Below, piece after piece: positions 1 to 8,402 of a stretch of DNA of 64,000 nt. The position numbers and the translations under genes are program-made. The notes beneath the pieces are model-generated. The model worked only from the letters and a program-made list of their open reading frames with translations. It was not told where the DNA came from and ran no database searches. The DNA is taken from NCBI GenBank assembly GCA_018700525.1, contig JABITN010000045.1, forward strand, positions 1 through 64,000, given 5' to 3'. Origin of the DNA: Opitutales bacterium (lineage in GTDB: Bacteria > Verrucomicrobiota > Verrucomicrobiia > Opitutales > Opitutaceae). Within the stretch, counting starts at the first letter, position 1. Each line of letters opens with the position of its first letter.

Positions 1-780
1 CACCAACGCATTAATAAAAATCATCGCCACCACGATAGCCGCCCCTATGTAAAACCCGCCCGACATCGTTTCACTCTCCGGCCAAACTAAAACCGCTAGA
101 ATCATCGCGTAAATCGGCTCCAAGTTTATCTTCATAACGAAGGTATACGGCGTCTGACGCTTCACTAATTGAACGCTGAGACAAAAGGAAAATGCCGTAC
201 CTACTGTACCCAAAATAAGCAACCAACCGAAATCGTTTCCCGAAAGAGTCATCTGTTCGACATTGAATCCGCCTGTCACCAACAGAAGAAGCGTTAACGA
301 CCCCAATGCCCCTAGCAGCTCGTAAAGCGTAATCGTCTTGGCATGGGTCTCGCCTGCCAACAACGCGTTTAGAACAGTAAACCAAGCGGCAAACAAAGCT
401 GAGACAATACCCAGAATCATGCGTCCGAGATACTCGAATTCAAAGCTGAAAACGAAATAGAGCCCGACAATGATACAGAGCCCAAAGAATGGCTCAGGCC
501 AAGCCATCTTCCGCCTGTAATACAAAGGCTCCAAAATCGAAGTAAAAAAAGCGGTGCTCGAAAGGCAAACCAAGGCCACAGAAACGTTCGACCACTTAAT
601 CGCTTCGAAAAACGTAATCTAATGGATGACTAAAACAACCTCGGTCCCCAAAACCTTAATCAACGGTCGACGACCTATTCGCATATCGCTTTTGCCAACA
701 TACAAGATCGCAAAAAAGGCGACAACAGCGGTTGCATAATCCCGAGGGTCGATCTCCAACAAAAATTCCCCTTTTCGAAA
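1..780 (-). pseudogene. EamA/DMT-family drug/metabolite transporter, disrupted and cut by window edge
   Basis: This is not in the ORF track because it is broken. Reading the minus strand by eye gives a long EamA-like translation with hydrophobic segments: 'AFFAILYVGKSD', then 'ITFFEAIKWSNVSVALV', 'LVKRQTPYTFVMKINLEPIY' and 'GGFYIGAAIVVAMIF'. These fit the C-terminal half of a ten-helix EamA permease, a membrane exporter of small metabolites. An in-frame TAG at 619-621 falls exactly where the family usually has Trp in an 'HWITFFEA' stretch (TGG to TAG). Upstream of about 780 the recognisable frame is lost: there is an in-frame TGA and no plausible start, so the N-terminal third is also damaged. 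The 3' end runs off the window. ORFs 71-385 and 675-995 are shadows of it. A sequencing error could explain the stop but not the lost N-terminus. Confidence 0.7.
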
Positions 781-1108
781 AATCCGCTCGCCCGAAACGA
801 CGGCGAAACCGAGATTACTTTGCCACGGGCCTCAGAAATCAAAGCTCTCTCGGTCCTCGCTTGGACCGTTCCATGAGAATCCAGTAGCAAATCCCTGCAG
901 ATACCGCTAGGACGAACAACGGTGGTATGACTCTCAGAAAACTCATAAATTTGGAGACTTATTCGATAATACACTCTAATTTCAGTTTTGAGCAATCAAT
1001 TGGACCTTACCAATCCTTCATTCAATCAAAATTATAGATAAACCAAACCCAGGACCGAGAGCTTCAACCACCCTTGATCGCAGAACACAGCAGCCGACCC
1101 GCACCCTC

Positions 1109-1468
1109 ATGAGTAATTCCAAGCTAACGCCCACAGACTATTCCAACAATTATAGCGAAACAGGTTTCTGGGACAAACTCACCCAATTCGCCAAATCGGC
1201 TGGTCGAGAAGTCGTGGGGAAAGCCCTCATTCTGTTCTACGTGGCCTCCGATCCCGATACCCCAAAAAGAGCCAAGACCATCATCTTCTCAGCCCTAGGC
1301 TACTTCATTCTTCCTCTTGATGCCATACCCGACTTCACACCAATCCTCGGTTTCTCGGACGACCTCGGAGCCATGGCCCTGGCCCTAGCCACAGTAGCGG
1401 CCCATATAAAGCCCGAACACCGCCAAGCCGCTAAACGCAAAACCACCGAGTGGTTCGGCGAAGCCTAA
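1109..1468 (+). CDS. DUF1232 (YkvA-like) small membrane-associated protein
   Basis: A 119-residue protein. Its core, roughly residues 40-85, carries the DUF1232 signature: 'TPKRAKTIIFSALGYFILP' followed by 'DAIPDFTPILGFSDDLGA', with a hydrophobic stretch that is probably membrane-embedded and a conserved Pro/Asp-rich turn. The family includes Bacillus YkvA. No biochemical role is established that I can assert. The first 35 residues are polar and variable. It is transcribed alone, with the converging exonuclease III gene 14 bp beyond its stop. The length is normal for the family. The ATG is preceded by 'cccgcaccctc' with no Shine-Dalgarno, as for most genes here. Confidence 0.82.
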   Translation: MSNSKLTPTDYSNNYSETGFWDKLTQFAKSAGREVVGKALILFYVASDPDTPKRAKTIIFSALGYFILPLDAIPDFTPILGFSDDLGAMALALATVAAHIKPEHRQAAKRKTTEWFGEA

Positions 1469-1482
1469 GCAACGTCTCGATC

Positions 1483-2238
1483 CTATTTCCACTCCATCGT
1501 GACGGGGCAATGATCTGAACCGAGCACGTCTGGCAGGATCTCCGCCCCGATCAAGCGTTCGCGCAATGCTTCGGAAATCATGAAGTAATCAATACGCCAC
1601 CCTACGTTGCGAGCCCGGGCTCCCGCACGGTAGCTCCACCAGGAATAGTGACCCTTGCCTTGCTTGAACTCGCGAAACGTATCGACGAAACCCGCTCCGA
1701 TGATCGTATCGAAATCAGCCCGTTCCTCGTCCGAAAAACCGGCGTTCTTTCGATTAGTCTTCGGGTTCGCCAAATCCTCTTCCGTGTGCGCCACGTTCAA
1801 ATCGCCACAAAACACTACCGGCTTTTGCGACTCCAACTCCTTCATTCGCTCCAAAAACGCTGTATTCCATTCCTGCCGATATGGCAATCGCTTCAACTCG
1901 TTTTGAGAATTAGGAGTGTACACGGTCGTCAAAAAGAAGTCGGCGTACTCGAGCGTCACAGCCCGGCCTTCCGCGTCGTGCTTCGCGATGCCCAAACCGT
2001 AGCTCACCGATAGTGGCTCGTGCGGTGTGATGATCGCTGTACCTGAATAGCCCTTCTTGTCTGCCTCGCTCGCGAACACATGCAATCCCTCAGTCCAGCC
2101 GATTTGCTCAACGATTTCGCACGTAGCCTTCGTTTCCTGCAAACAGATAAAATCCGCTCCGCTGTTTTCGAAAAAAGACATCGCGTCCTTTTTAACTGCC
2201 GCCCGAATACCATTCACATTCCACGAAACGAATTTCAT
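1483..2238 (-). CDS. xth: Exodeoxyribonuclease III (AP endonuclease, ExoA/Xth type)
   Basis: A 251-residue enzyme of the endonuclease/exonuclease/phosphatase fold. It cleaves abasic sites and removes 3' blocking groups in base-excision repair. The sequence starts with the diagnostic 'MKFVSWNVNGIRAAVKK' and contains 'FICLQETKA' (metal-binding Glu), 'VYTPNS', 'FCGDLNVAHTEEDL' (catalytic Asp/Asn) and the C-terminal 'VLGSDHCPV' with the catalytic His. The ORF track extends it 17 residues upstream, but the family begins at MKFVSWN, so I place the start at 2238. It is complete and of usual length. It converges with the DUF1232 gene and is divergent from the PLP enzyme at 2363. Confidence 0.95.
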   Translation of the reverse strand: MKFVSWNVNGIRAAVKKDAMSFFENSGADFICLQETKATCEIVEQIGWTEGLHVFASEADKKGYSGTAIITPHEPLSVSYGLGIAKHDAEGRAVTLEYADFFLTTVYTPNSQNELKRLPYRQEWNTAFLERMKELESQKPVVFCGDLNVAHTEEDLANPKTNRKNAGFSDEERADFDTIIGAGFVDTFREFKQGKGHYSWWSYRAGARARNVGWRIDYFMISEALRERLIGAEILPDVLGSDHCPVTMEWK

Positions 2239-2362
2239 GGGCTCGTTGATAGATCGAATCATCCGGCAAGCAATCGTTTTCGCGGCCAATCACTCTCCCG
2301 AACTTATGACGAACTGAGCGCTCGACATGTAAGAAGGTCGTCCTAATGTCGCGACTCATTCC

Positions 2363-3862
2363 ATGAGTCTAAGCGAACAGATTCCAATCGGAAAACGCAT
2401 TCCAAACATCCCGCACGCCGTTTCGGTCAGCCTACCGACCATGGCCGACGTTATCGGCTATGAAAAACGCGATCCAAGAATCCTCGCGAAGATGAATTCC
2501 GGCTATCCGCGTTTCGTGAAACACGAATGGCTGCGCGAAATTGAGATCTACTGGGAGTCCTTGTTCGACAAGCCAGGCAATACCGTCTGGCTCACCTCCT
2601 CCGAGAAGATTGCCCACCAACTAGAGACGCACCTAGACACGCCCGGAACAAAATTCCAAAAACATCTCGGAGTATCCGGCCTGAGGATACCAGACGATGA
2701 ACAGCTCAATCGAAAAGCCAAACTATTTCTCCAGCACGTCGGAGGCTATCTCTGTTCGAGGCAAGCCGAAGACTATCTCGTCGCCAATGGACTTAAAAAA
2801 CAAATTGAGTCAGAAGCGCTATACTCCGGCGACGCCGAAGCGAAAATTCTGGAGAGCATTCGTCCGCTCCTCAACGCGGAGAAATGCGACGACATAATTC
2901 TTTCCAACTGCGGGATGAACGCGATCTACGCGGCATTCCAAGCGGTCAACGAAATACAAGCTCCCAAAGGCCGCAAATCCTGGATCAAGCTCGGCTGGCT
3001 CTACACCGATACGATGTCCATCCTAGACAAGCTCTCCCACCGAGAAAGCAATAACCAAAAACTATACAACGTCTTCGACACCGACAAGCTCCAAGAACTA
3101 CTCGCCAGCCGTCCAAACCAATTCGCCGGAATCGTAACGGAAACGCCGACTAACCCGCTAATTCAATCGATGGATCTAGAGCGTATCCGCGAATTAGCGA
3201 CAAAACATGGCGTCTGCCTCATTCTCGATCCGACAATCAATTCTCCGGCAAACGTCGATATCTCTCCCTACGCCGACATCATAGTTAACAGCCTGACCAA
3301 ATACGCGTCCAGCGAAGGCGATGTCATAATGGGAGCCGTTTGCACAACGCAGCAGTGTCCTGAACGAGATGCCATCACTCAAAGAATTCGCGCTATCGTC
3401 GAACCGCCCTACGCACGCAATTTGCAGCGACTCGCAGAGCAAATCGATAGATACTTGCCGCTTATAGAATCCATCAACACGTCCACGATCCAGGTTGTAG
3501 AATACCTAAAATCTCACCCGAAAGTAACTAAAGTTTACTGGTCGAAAGAAGCGCGATCGAAAGCCAACTACGAACGCATCGCCCGAACGCCCGAATCGAT
3601 CGGGGGGATGATCTCGTTTGTTCTGAATACCGATCTTGCGACATTTTACGATCGCCTCCTCCTCGCGAAAGGACCGAGCTTCGGCATGACCCAGACTCTC
3701 GCCTGTCCGTTTATGTATCTCGCTCATTACGACCTGATCTCAGCGGAAGCCGGGCGTGCCTACCTCCAGCAAGCAGGTATCGATAGCGAGCTCATTCGAT
3801 TCAGCATAGGCGGCGAGCCGGTAGCGGAAATCATCGAAGCGCTTGACTACGCCTTAGCGTAG
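2363..3862 (+). CDS. Cys/Met metabolism PLP-dependent enzyme, long form
   Basis: A 499-residue fold-type I PLP enzyme related to cystathionine gamma-synthase and gamma-lyase. Visible landmarks are 'ILSNCGMNAIYAAF' (cofactor phosphate region), 'IVTETPTNPLIQ' (substrate/PLP contact), 'LILDPTINSP' (Asp binding the pyridine N) and 'VNSLTKYASSEGDVIMG', whose Lys should form the Schiff base. The family is usually about 390 residues. Here an extra N-terminal region of about 100-130 residues ('SEQIPIGKRIPNIPHAVSVSLPT...') precedes the catalytic core, so the reaction cannot be assigned beyond sulfur amino-acid or related beta/gamma elimination-replacement chemistry. It stands alone, divergent from xth. 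Its start lies 73 bp from the neighbouring ORF and I saw no riboswitch-like structure there. Confidence 0.85.
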   Translation: MSLSEQIPIGKRIPNIPHAVSVSLPTMADVIGYEKRDPRILAKMNSGYPRFVKHEWLREIEIYWESLFDKPGNTVWLTSSEKIAHQLETHLDTPGTKFQKHLGVSGLRIPDDEQLNRKAKLFLQHVGGYLCSRQAEDYLVANGLKKQIESEALYSGDAEAKILESIRPLLNAEKCDDIILSNCGMNAIYAAFQAVNEIQAPKGRKSWIKLGWLYTDTMSILDKLSHRESNNQKLYNVFDTDKLQELLASRPNQFAGIVTETPTNPLIQSMDLERIRELATKHGVCLILDPTINSPANVDISPYADIIVNSLTKYASSEGDVIMGAVCTTQQCPERDAITQRIRAIVEPPYARNLQRLAEQIDRYLPLIESINTSTIQVVEYLKSHPKVTKVYWSKEARSKANYERIARTPESIGGMISFVLNTDLATFYDRLLLAKGPSFGMTQTLACPFMYLAHYDLISAEAGRAYLQQAGIDSELIRFSIGGEPVAEIIEALDYALA

Positions 3863-4552
3863 ATCGCAGCTAAGCAATTAGCCAGTCCAGCTCAACGTAT
3901 ATACAAATCATTAATACCTATAGAGCCGCGACCCTTGCCTTTATCCTAAACGCCTCAATGGTTTTCACTCACGACGACCATTAACACGATGGACCTAGCT
4001 GGGAAGATCCTCCCCCTCCCCTTAAAGCCCTTGGATATTCGCCTAGCAAGCGCATTTGACGCACAAGAACGGAGTCACTCCCAGAAACGTGAATGTAGCG
4101 AAACTGCAAGAACTCGAAAGAATCGCAGGAGCCATTCTAAAGAAGCGTGCAGATCGCTGATTCCCCTTAGAACTTCACCAACCGCTAATCAGCGTGTTGC
4201 TGTATCGCGTTTGGTCGATGAATTCAACCGAGTGATAACTAGAGCTATAAAAGTAGAAGAGATGAGATAAAATGGAACCGGTGATCTCGACAACGACATT
4301 CGTCGACTCGCATTCCCAAGCGATCCACTTATCGATAACACCGTCTACGCAGCCCCCAATCCCTCAAGTCGTTTCCTCGCTATCCCAAAATAAAAGCATC
4401 GACGCGCTCTCCTTAGAACTTACCACAATCACTACCATATTACCCCTAAAACGAAGCGTTTTCAACCCTTTTCAAGCACTCAAGGACAAGTAGTTCCAAC
4501 AGCCAAAACATTAAGGGTTGAAAATCGACGCTGCCCAACTAGACCCTGCTTC
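3863..4552. other. 690-bp gap without a supportable gene
   Basis: Two ORFs (3989-4270 and 4272-4493) fill part of this gap, but their translations are low in hydrophobic core, rich in Ser/Thr/Arg/Pro, and match no family I recognise. A stretch around 4090-4265 reads as plausible helix-like protein in more than one frame ('VAKLQELERIAGAILKK', then 'NQRVAVSRLVDEFNRVITRAI'), with a TGA and a frame change between them. It may be the rubble of a small degraded gene. I saw no terminator or RNA structure here. Confidence 0.4.
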
Positions 4553-5002
4553 ATGACTCGATCAGGCAGACCAGACACTGGAGAAATCCACTACGACTTG
4601 CCCTCGCCTTACATTCCTCATTCCTGTGGATTGCTTCACTTGCCACGCTTCATTGCAAAAGCAAAGCGTGCCGTAAAAGGGGAACTCGGAAAATCCTACC
4701 AACGCAATTACAAGAGAGGGTTCGACCGTTTTCTCTCGCTACACCTGGGAATCGAACCCGATGCAGTTGAAGAGATCGTGCGCGTCAGCGTTGACGATGC
4801 TGAAATCGATCGCCGCCTCATGGAAATCTTGCCCGCCGATCTTCGAATTGCCAAATGGAATCGCGAAATCGTCCAAAAAGGCATGAGTAAAATGGGACGC
4901 GAAGCGCTTGAAAACGCTAAGGGCAAAATGGACATCGCAGAGCGCAAGGACCTTGTTTCATTTGCCGACATGATCGAATTTGACGAAGAACGTATTCTGT
5001 GA
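4553..5002 (+). CDS. DUF5069 domain protein
   Basis: A 149-residue protein. After a short N-terminal strand it has the DUF5069 layout: 'HLPRFIAKAKRAVKGELG', 'YQRNYKRGFDRFLSLHLGIEPDAVEEIV' and 'ADLRIAKWNREIVQKGM', predicted mostly helical. Proteins of this family are common in Verrucomicrobia and Planctomycetes and have no known function. It is probably cytosolic, with no signal peptide or membrane segment. An upstream start is possible, but ATG 4553 gives a normal family length. It sits at the edge of a degraded region, with the glycosidase remnant beginning 38 bp downstream. Confidence 0.75.
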   Translation: MTRSGRPDTGEIHYDLPSPYIPHSCGLLHLPRFIAKAKRAVKGELGKSYQRNYKRGFDRFLSLHLGIEPDAVEEIVRVSVDDAEIDRRLMEILPADLRIAKWNREIVQKGMSKMGREALENAKGKMDIAERKDLVSFADMIEFDEERIL

Positions 5003-5039
5003 CCTCGATTGATCACCCCTCTCTTTTTTCCCCGCCCTT

Positions 5040-5900
5040 ATGGATGAACCATCAAGGCGAGAATCGATAATCAGCTCGAATAAAACCGCTTTCGTCAGAG
5101 GCTGCCACGAGATCTCGTTCGCCCAAAACGACAAACAGGTCAACGAGCTACCGCTTATCGTAGCTTACTCTTTGCCGAGCGGAGCGATAAAGACTTCACG
5201 CGGTTTCGCGACGGGCGACGGGCAAATGAAAGCTCGTTGCGATGTCTGCGCAGAAGGACAGTGGAAATGGGAAGCGAAGAACTTAGCTGGACGCTGCATC
5301 GATACCGGCGGATTCCACGCAATCGGGTCGCCGTTTCCCGCGCTACTACTTTCGCCGCTTGTTTTGGGGAGCTCTCCTTTCCGGAGGGATGCCCTCCTAT
5401 CGCGGATTGAATACCGACGCCGAATCCGACCGCAACTACAACGGAATCGAAGGTTACTATGGTTCGTGTAACGGTGGTCATCTAAGCTACGGAACCCACA
5501 ATTTGCTCAAGATAAAGCAATTCTTCGCGGATGCCGAAATCAGTTTGGAAAACTGGAAGCCCAACGATTCTCTTTCCGGATCGAACCCCCTTTTGGTCAA
5601 ATCAATGATTTTCAATGACGCGAGCCAATGCATCGCCTATATCGCCAACCCGGAATCCTACGCCGGCCACAGCCCCAATGGCTACGAAGGCATGCAGTCC
5701 GATCAGATTTCCGATACGAGCCAAACCTATACCATCTTCACGCTAGAACTCCCGTTTTCGAGCGGAAAGATCAGCTGGTTCAACCCAAGCACGGGTGAGT
5801 GGAACGGCAGTGCGGAAATCACAAAAAACTCTACAACTCTACTCACTCCAACGACTGGCGACTGGCGACTGGCGACTGGCGACTGGCGACTGGGTGGTTC
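5040..5900 (+). pseudogene. DUF5060 glycoside hydrolase, internally deleted and frameshifted
   Basis: Two overlapping ORFs in different frames carry the two ends of one enzyme. ORF 5040-5471 matches the N-terminal DUF5060 beta-sandwich: 'HEISFAQNDKQVNELPLIV' followed by 'GQWKWEAKN' and 'GGFHAIG'. ORF 5359-6168 carries the C-terminal end of the same enzyme class: 'WGALLSGGMPSYRG', 'GYYGS', 'NLLKIKQFFAD', and the collagen-binding-like tail 'ISWFNPSTGEWNG'. The central TIM-barrel that should hold the catalytic acids (about 250 residues) is missing, and the joint near 5345-5400 also shifts frame. The intact enzyme would have been a secreted polysaccharide-degrading hydrolase. A heptanucleotide repeat scrambles the 3' end. 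The product cannot be active. Confidence 0.7.
5853..5893. repeat. Heptanucleotide tandem repeat (GACTGGC)n
   Basis: Five perfect tandem copies of GACTGGC (5853-5887) plus six bases of a sixth. The unit of 7 is not a multiple of 3, so each added or lost copy shifts the reading frame of anything translated across it. Here it lies at the 3' end of the dead glycosidase gene and 83 bp upstream of the GreA-like start. ORFs 5359-6168 and 5799-6440 both read through it, giving repeated 'GDWRLAT' peptides that belong to neither protein. Confidence 0.95.
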
Positions 5901-5975
5901 TGGCAAAACGCGGATAGTCAATTCGGCTCCACTCATTCGAATCGCCAAAGACGCCAGGCATGCTTTTCTCAAGCC

Positions 5976-6440
5976 ATGGAAAAAACGACGCTCATCTGCG
6001 CCATCATCGCTCAACTCGAATCCGACCTCGACCAAGCAAGCGGCGCAGCCCTCGAATCCGCCGAGTCCGCCACCCACGAAGAAGCGCGAGCAGAAAGCAA
6101 ATACGACACCCGAGGATTGGAAACCTCTTACCTCGCCAGCGGCCAGGCCCGCCACGCTCTCGAACTAAAAGAGAGTCTCGACGCCATTCGCAACTTCACA
6201 CTTCCAACATTCGACAGCTCCAATCCCATCGCTCTCGGGGCCATCGTCACCACACTCTCCTCCAACGGTCGGGAAACTTTTTTTCTCGTTCCTGGAATTG
6301 GTGGAATTAAACTTGAAACCGAACAAGGTCTCCTTACCGTAATCACTTCGAAATCCCCTATCGGCAGCGAACTGATCGGCAAACGAACCGGCGATCGCAT
6401 TCAAGCCGGCGGCGGCAAATCGATCATCCGCATAAGCTAA
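5976..6440 (+). CDS. GreA/GreB-like transcription factor family protein
   Basis: A 154-residue protein starting 'MEKTTLICAIIAQLESDLD'. The N-terminal part is a helical hairpin with 'ATHEEARAESKYDTRGLETSYLA', a motif typical of a GreA/B-related family often annotated as transcription elongation factor. The C-terminal part ('NPIALGAIVTTL', 'FFLVPGIGGIKLE', 'SPIGSELIGKRTGDRI') is the FKBP-like domain that contacts RNA polymerase in Gre factors. The ORF track begins 59 residues earlier, but that extension is repeat-encoded peptide, so I chose ATG 5976. Whether it stimulates transcript cleavage is unknown. The acidic tip can be sought in the EEARAES segment. It converges with the LysM lipoprotein gene 7 bp away. 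Confidence 0.72.
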   Translation: MEKTTLICAIIAQLESDLDQASGAALESAESATHEEARAESKYDTRGLETSYLASGQARHALELKESLDAIRNFTLPTFDSSNPIALGAIVTTLSSNGRETFFLVPGIGGIKLETEQGLLTVITSKSPIGSELIGKRTGDRIQAGGGKSIIRIS

Positions 6441-6447
6441 CAATCCA

Positions 6448-7218
6448 CTAGGGGATGATTAGCGACATCCCAGGCTGCAATTGATTCGCGCTCGGCAAAG
6501 TCGCCTGATTCGCCTTAAGGATCTCCTTGTAACGACCGCCGTCTCCGTAAACTTCTCGGCTGATGTTGTAGAGGCTATCGCCTGGTTTAACCACGTAAAG
6601 CCGCCGTTCGCGCGGAGTCGACATCGACCCGCCTGGACGCCTCGGCTCTGCGCGATTTCCCAAGGCGGAACCGTCCACACGCTGCGCAACTTCCGACGGT
6701 GCCTCCTCCAAAATGCGTTTTCGGCTTTTCACCAAATCATCTCTCAAAGACTCGTTTTCCGCACGCAATTGCTCAATTGTGCTTAACAACTTCGACCGGT
6801 AAACCTGAGCCTCCAAAGTCGACAGCAATTCCTTCATCGCCGTCTTCTCGAGATCGTCAACCCGCTCCAAAGACGCATCTAGCTGTGGAGATTTCGATTC
6901 CCGCCCCCTCAACGCTTGGTAGCGCTTGAAATGGTAGATCGCCGAAACCGGGTCTTTCATATGATCGAGAAAGATCAATCCCACTTCCAAATGCGATTCC
7001 GGAGCATTGCCGTCACGCATCATAATGAGCTTTTCGAAGTTCGAAAGCGCCTCGCTGTGCAAATTTCGGGCCAAGAGATCCTTAGCCCGGCGATAGACCG
7101 GATCTTCGGTCTCGCTCTGAATATTAATCGATACACGCTCCGAGCAACCCACCCAGGCGATCGCGCAGAGTAGAGCGAAAATAAGTTTTGATGCGGAGAG
7201 CGGTCTCGTCATGATCAT
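6448..7218 (-). CDS. LysM-domain lipoprotein with TPR-like helical region
   Basis: A 256-residue envelope protein. The N-terminus 'MIMTRPLSASKLIFALLCAIAWVGCSE' is a signal peptide ending in a Cys that fits a lipoprotein, although the lipobox is imperfect (W-V-G-C). Residues 30-110 look like tetratricopeptide helices ('PVYRRAKDLLARNLHSEALSNFEKLI'). A coiled coil follows ('LLSTIEQLRAENESLRDDLVKSRK'), and residues 205-256 form a LysM peptidoglycan-binding domain ('YVVKPGDSLYNISREVYGDGG...LQPGMSLIIP'). It probably sits in the periplasm attached to the membrane and bound to the wall. The ORF track start at 7554 overlaps kdsD antisense. ATG 7218 or 7212 gives the signal peptide. It is divergent from kdsD by 81 bp. 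Confidence 0.82.
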   Translation of the reverse strand: MIMTRPLSASKLIFALLCAIAWVGCSERVSINIQSETEDPVYRRAKDLLARNLHSEALSNFEKLIMMRDGNAPESHLEVGLIFLDHMKDPVSAIYHFKRYQALRGRESKSPQLDASLERVDDLEKTAMKELLSTLEAQVYRSKLLSTIEQLRAENESLRDDLVKSRKRILEEAPSEVAQRVDGSALGNRAEPRRPGGSMSTPRERRLYVVKPGDSLYNISREVYGDGGRYKEILKANQATLPSANQLQPGMSLIIP

Positions 7219-7299
7219 TAATGCACGATCACTATGAGACCATCTCCGCGTGACTTTCCAAGTCTGAAATCCGCCAAACGGCTCCTCACTACCAAAAAA

Positions 7300-8280
7300 A
7301 TGGATACCGACGAAATAATTGCCAAAGGGCGGCGTTGCATCGAAATCGAAGCCGATGCCCTCAAGAAAACCAGCGAACAGCTCGATTCCGGTTTCGCCGC
7401 GGTCGCTTCCGCCTTGATCGAAACAGTCAATCAGGGAAACAAGCTCATCCTCTCCGGCATCGGAAAGAGTGCCCACATCGCCCAAAAACTCGTCGGCACC
7501 CTTAACAGCATCGGTGCGCCGGCAAGTTTCCTCGACCCCGTCAATGCCTTGCACGGAGATATGGGCCTCTGCCGCGAAGGCGACGCGCTCCTCGCATTCA
7601 GCAACAGCGGCGAAACCGAAGAACTTCTCCGTCTGGTACCGCTGATCTCTCGCTTCAACGTACTCTGTATCGCCGTCACATCCAAAAAAGACTCATCGCT
7701 CGCTCAGCTCTGTCAGAACAGCCTTGTCTATTCCGCCGACAAGGAAGCCTGCCCCCTCGATCTCGCGCCAACGGCTAGTTCGACTGCATGCATGGCAATC
7801 GGCGACGCCGTGGCGATGGTCATCCTCGAAGGTCGAGCATTCAGCAAAGAAGATTTCGCCCGATTCCACCCGGGCGGCAGTCTCGGCAAATCTCTCGCAG
7901 TTAGCGTCAACGGAATCATGCGCACCCCGGGAGAATTCGCCCAATTATCCGATACAGCCTCCTGCAAAGACTGCTTGAAGCAAATGACCAACCCGAACAG
8001 CGGTTGCATCGCCCTCACCGATCACGATGGGAAACTCAGCGGAGTTTTCACTGATGGCGACATAAGACGTCTCGTACTAACTGATGCCGATTTCCTCTCG
8101 AAACCTGTATCCACCTTCATGACACGAAATCCGATCGTTATCCGATCCGGGTCGCTCGCCGTAGAAGCGCTGCGCGTATTCGAGTCTTTGAAAATAGACG
8201 ATCTCATCGTGGTCGACGAGCACGGAGCTCCCATCGGAGTCATAGATGGTCAAGACCTTACCAAAGTCAGAATGGTGTAG
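7300..8280 (+). CDS. kdsD: Arabinose-5-phosphate isomerase, KpsF/GutQ type
   Basis: A 326-residue SIS-domain isomerase with two CBS domains. It converts ribulose-5-phosphate to arabinose-5-phosphate, the first step towards Kdo of lipopolysaccharide. The SIS domain (about residues 35-170) shows 'KLILSGIGKSAHIAQKLVGTLNSIGAPASF', 'ALHGDMGLC', 'ALLAFSNSGETEELL' and 'ATASTTACMAIGDA' (here 'APTASSTACM'). The linker 'FHPGGSLGK' is diagnostic for the family. CBS 1 (about 200-260) and CBS 2 (about 268-326) follow. I moved the start from 7234 to ATG 7300, where the family begins ('MDTDEIIAKGRRCIEIEA'). It is a full-length, intact enzyme, and its presence indicates an outer membrane with Kdo. Confidence 0.93.
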   Translation: MDTDEIIAKGRRCIEIEADALKKTSEQLDSGFAAVASALIETVNQGNKLILSGIGKSAHIAQKLVGTLNSIGAPASFLDPVNALHGDMGLCREGDALLAFSNSGETEELLRLVPLISRFNVLCIAVTSKKDSSLAQLCQNSLVYSADKEACPLDLAPTASSTACMAIGDAVAMVILEGRAFSKEDFARFHPGGSLGKSLAVSVNGIMRTPGEFAQLSDTASCKDCLKQMTNPNSGCIALTDHDGKLSGVFTDGDIRRLVLTDADFLSKPVSTFMTRNPIVIRSGSLAVEALRVFESLKIDDLIVVDEHGAPIGVIDGQDLTKVRMV

Positions 8281-8402
8281 GTAACCGATTCTAAATGCTT
8301 CTATGTGCTTTTTGATTGGGAAATTCAAAAAAACCGTCAAGTTACCTTTCGAGTCGCCCCAAGACCGGACCGCTTGCGGCACCCATTGCCAAGACTAATA
8401 CC

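Noticed and set aside
71-385. 104-residue minus-strand ORF
   Set aside because: It is an alternative frame of the EamA remnant and has no coding features.
3989-4493. Two plus-strand ORFs (93 and 73 residues)
   Set aside because: Low-complexity Ser/Arg/Thr translation, no family, no ribosome-binding site. Reported only as a gap.
5207-5220. GCGACGG x2 repeat in the glycosidase remnant
   Set aside because: Only two copies, in codons that encode a plausible peptide (TGDG). Chance is likely, so it is mentioned only as a possible heptamer.
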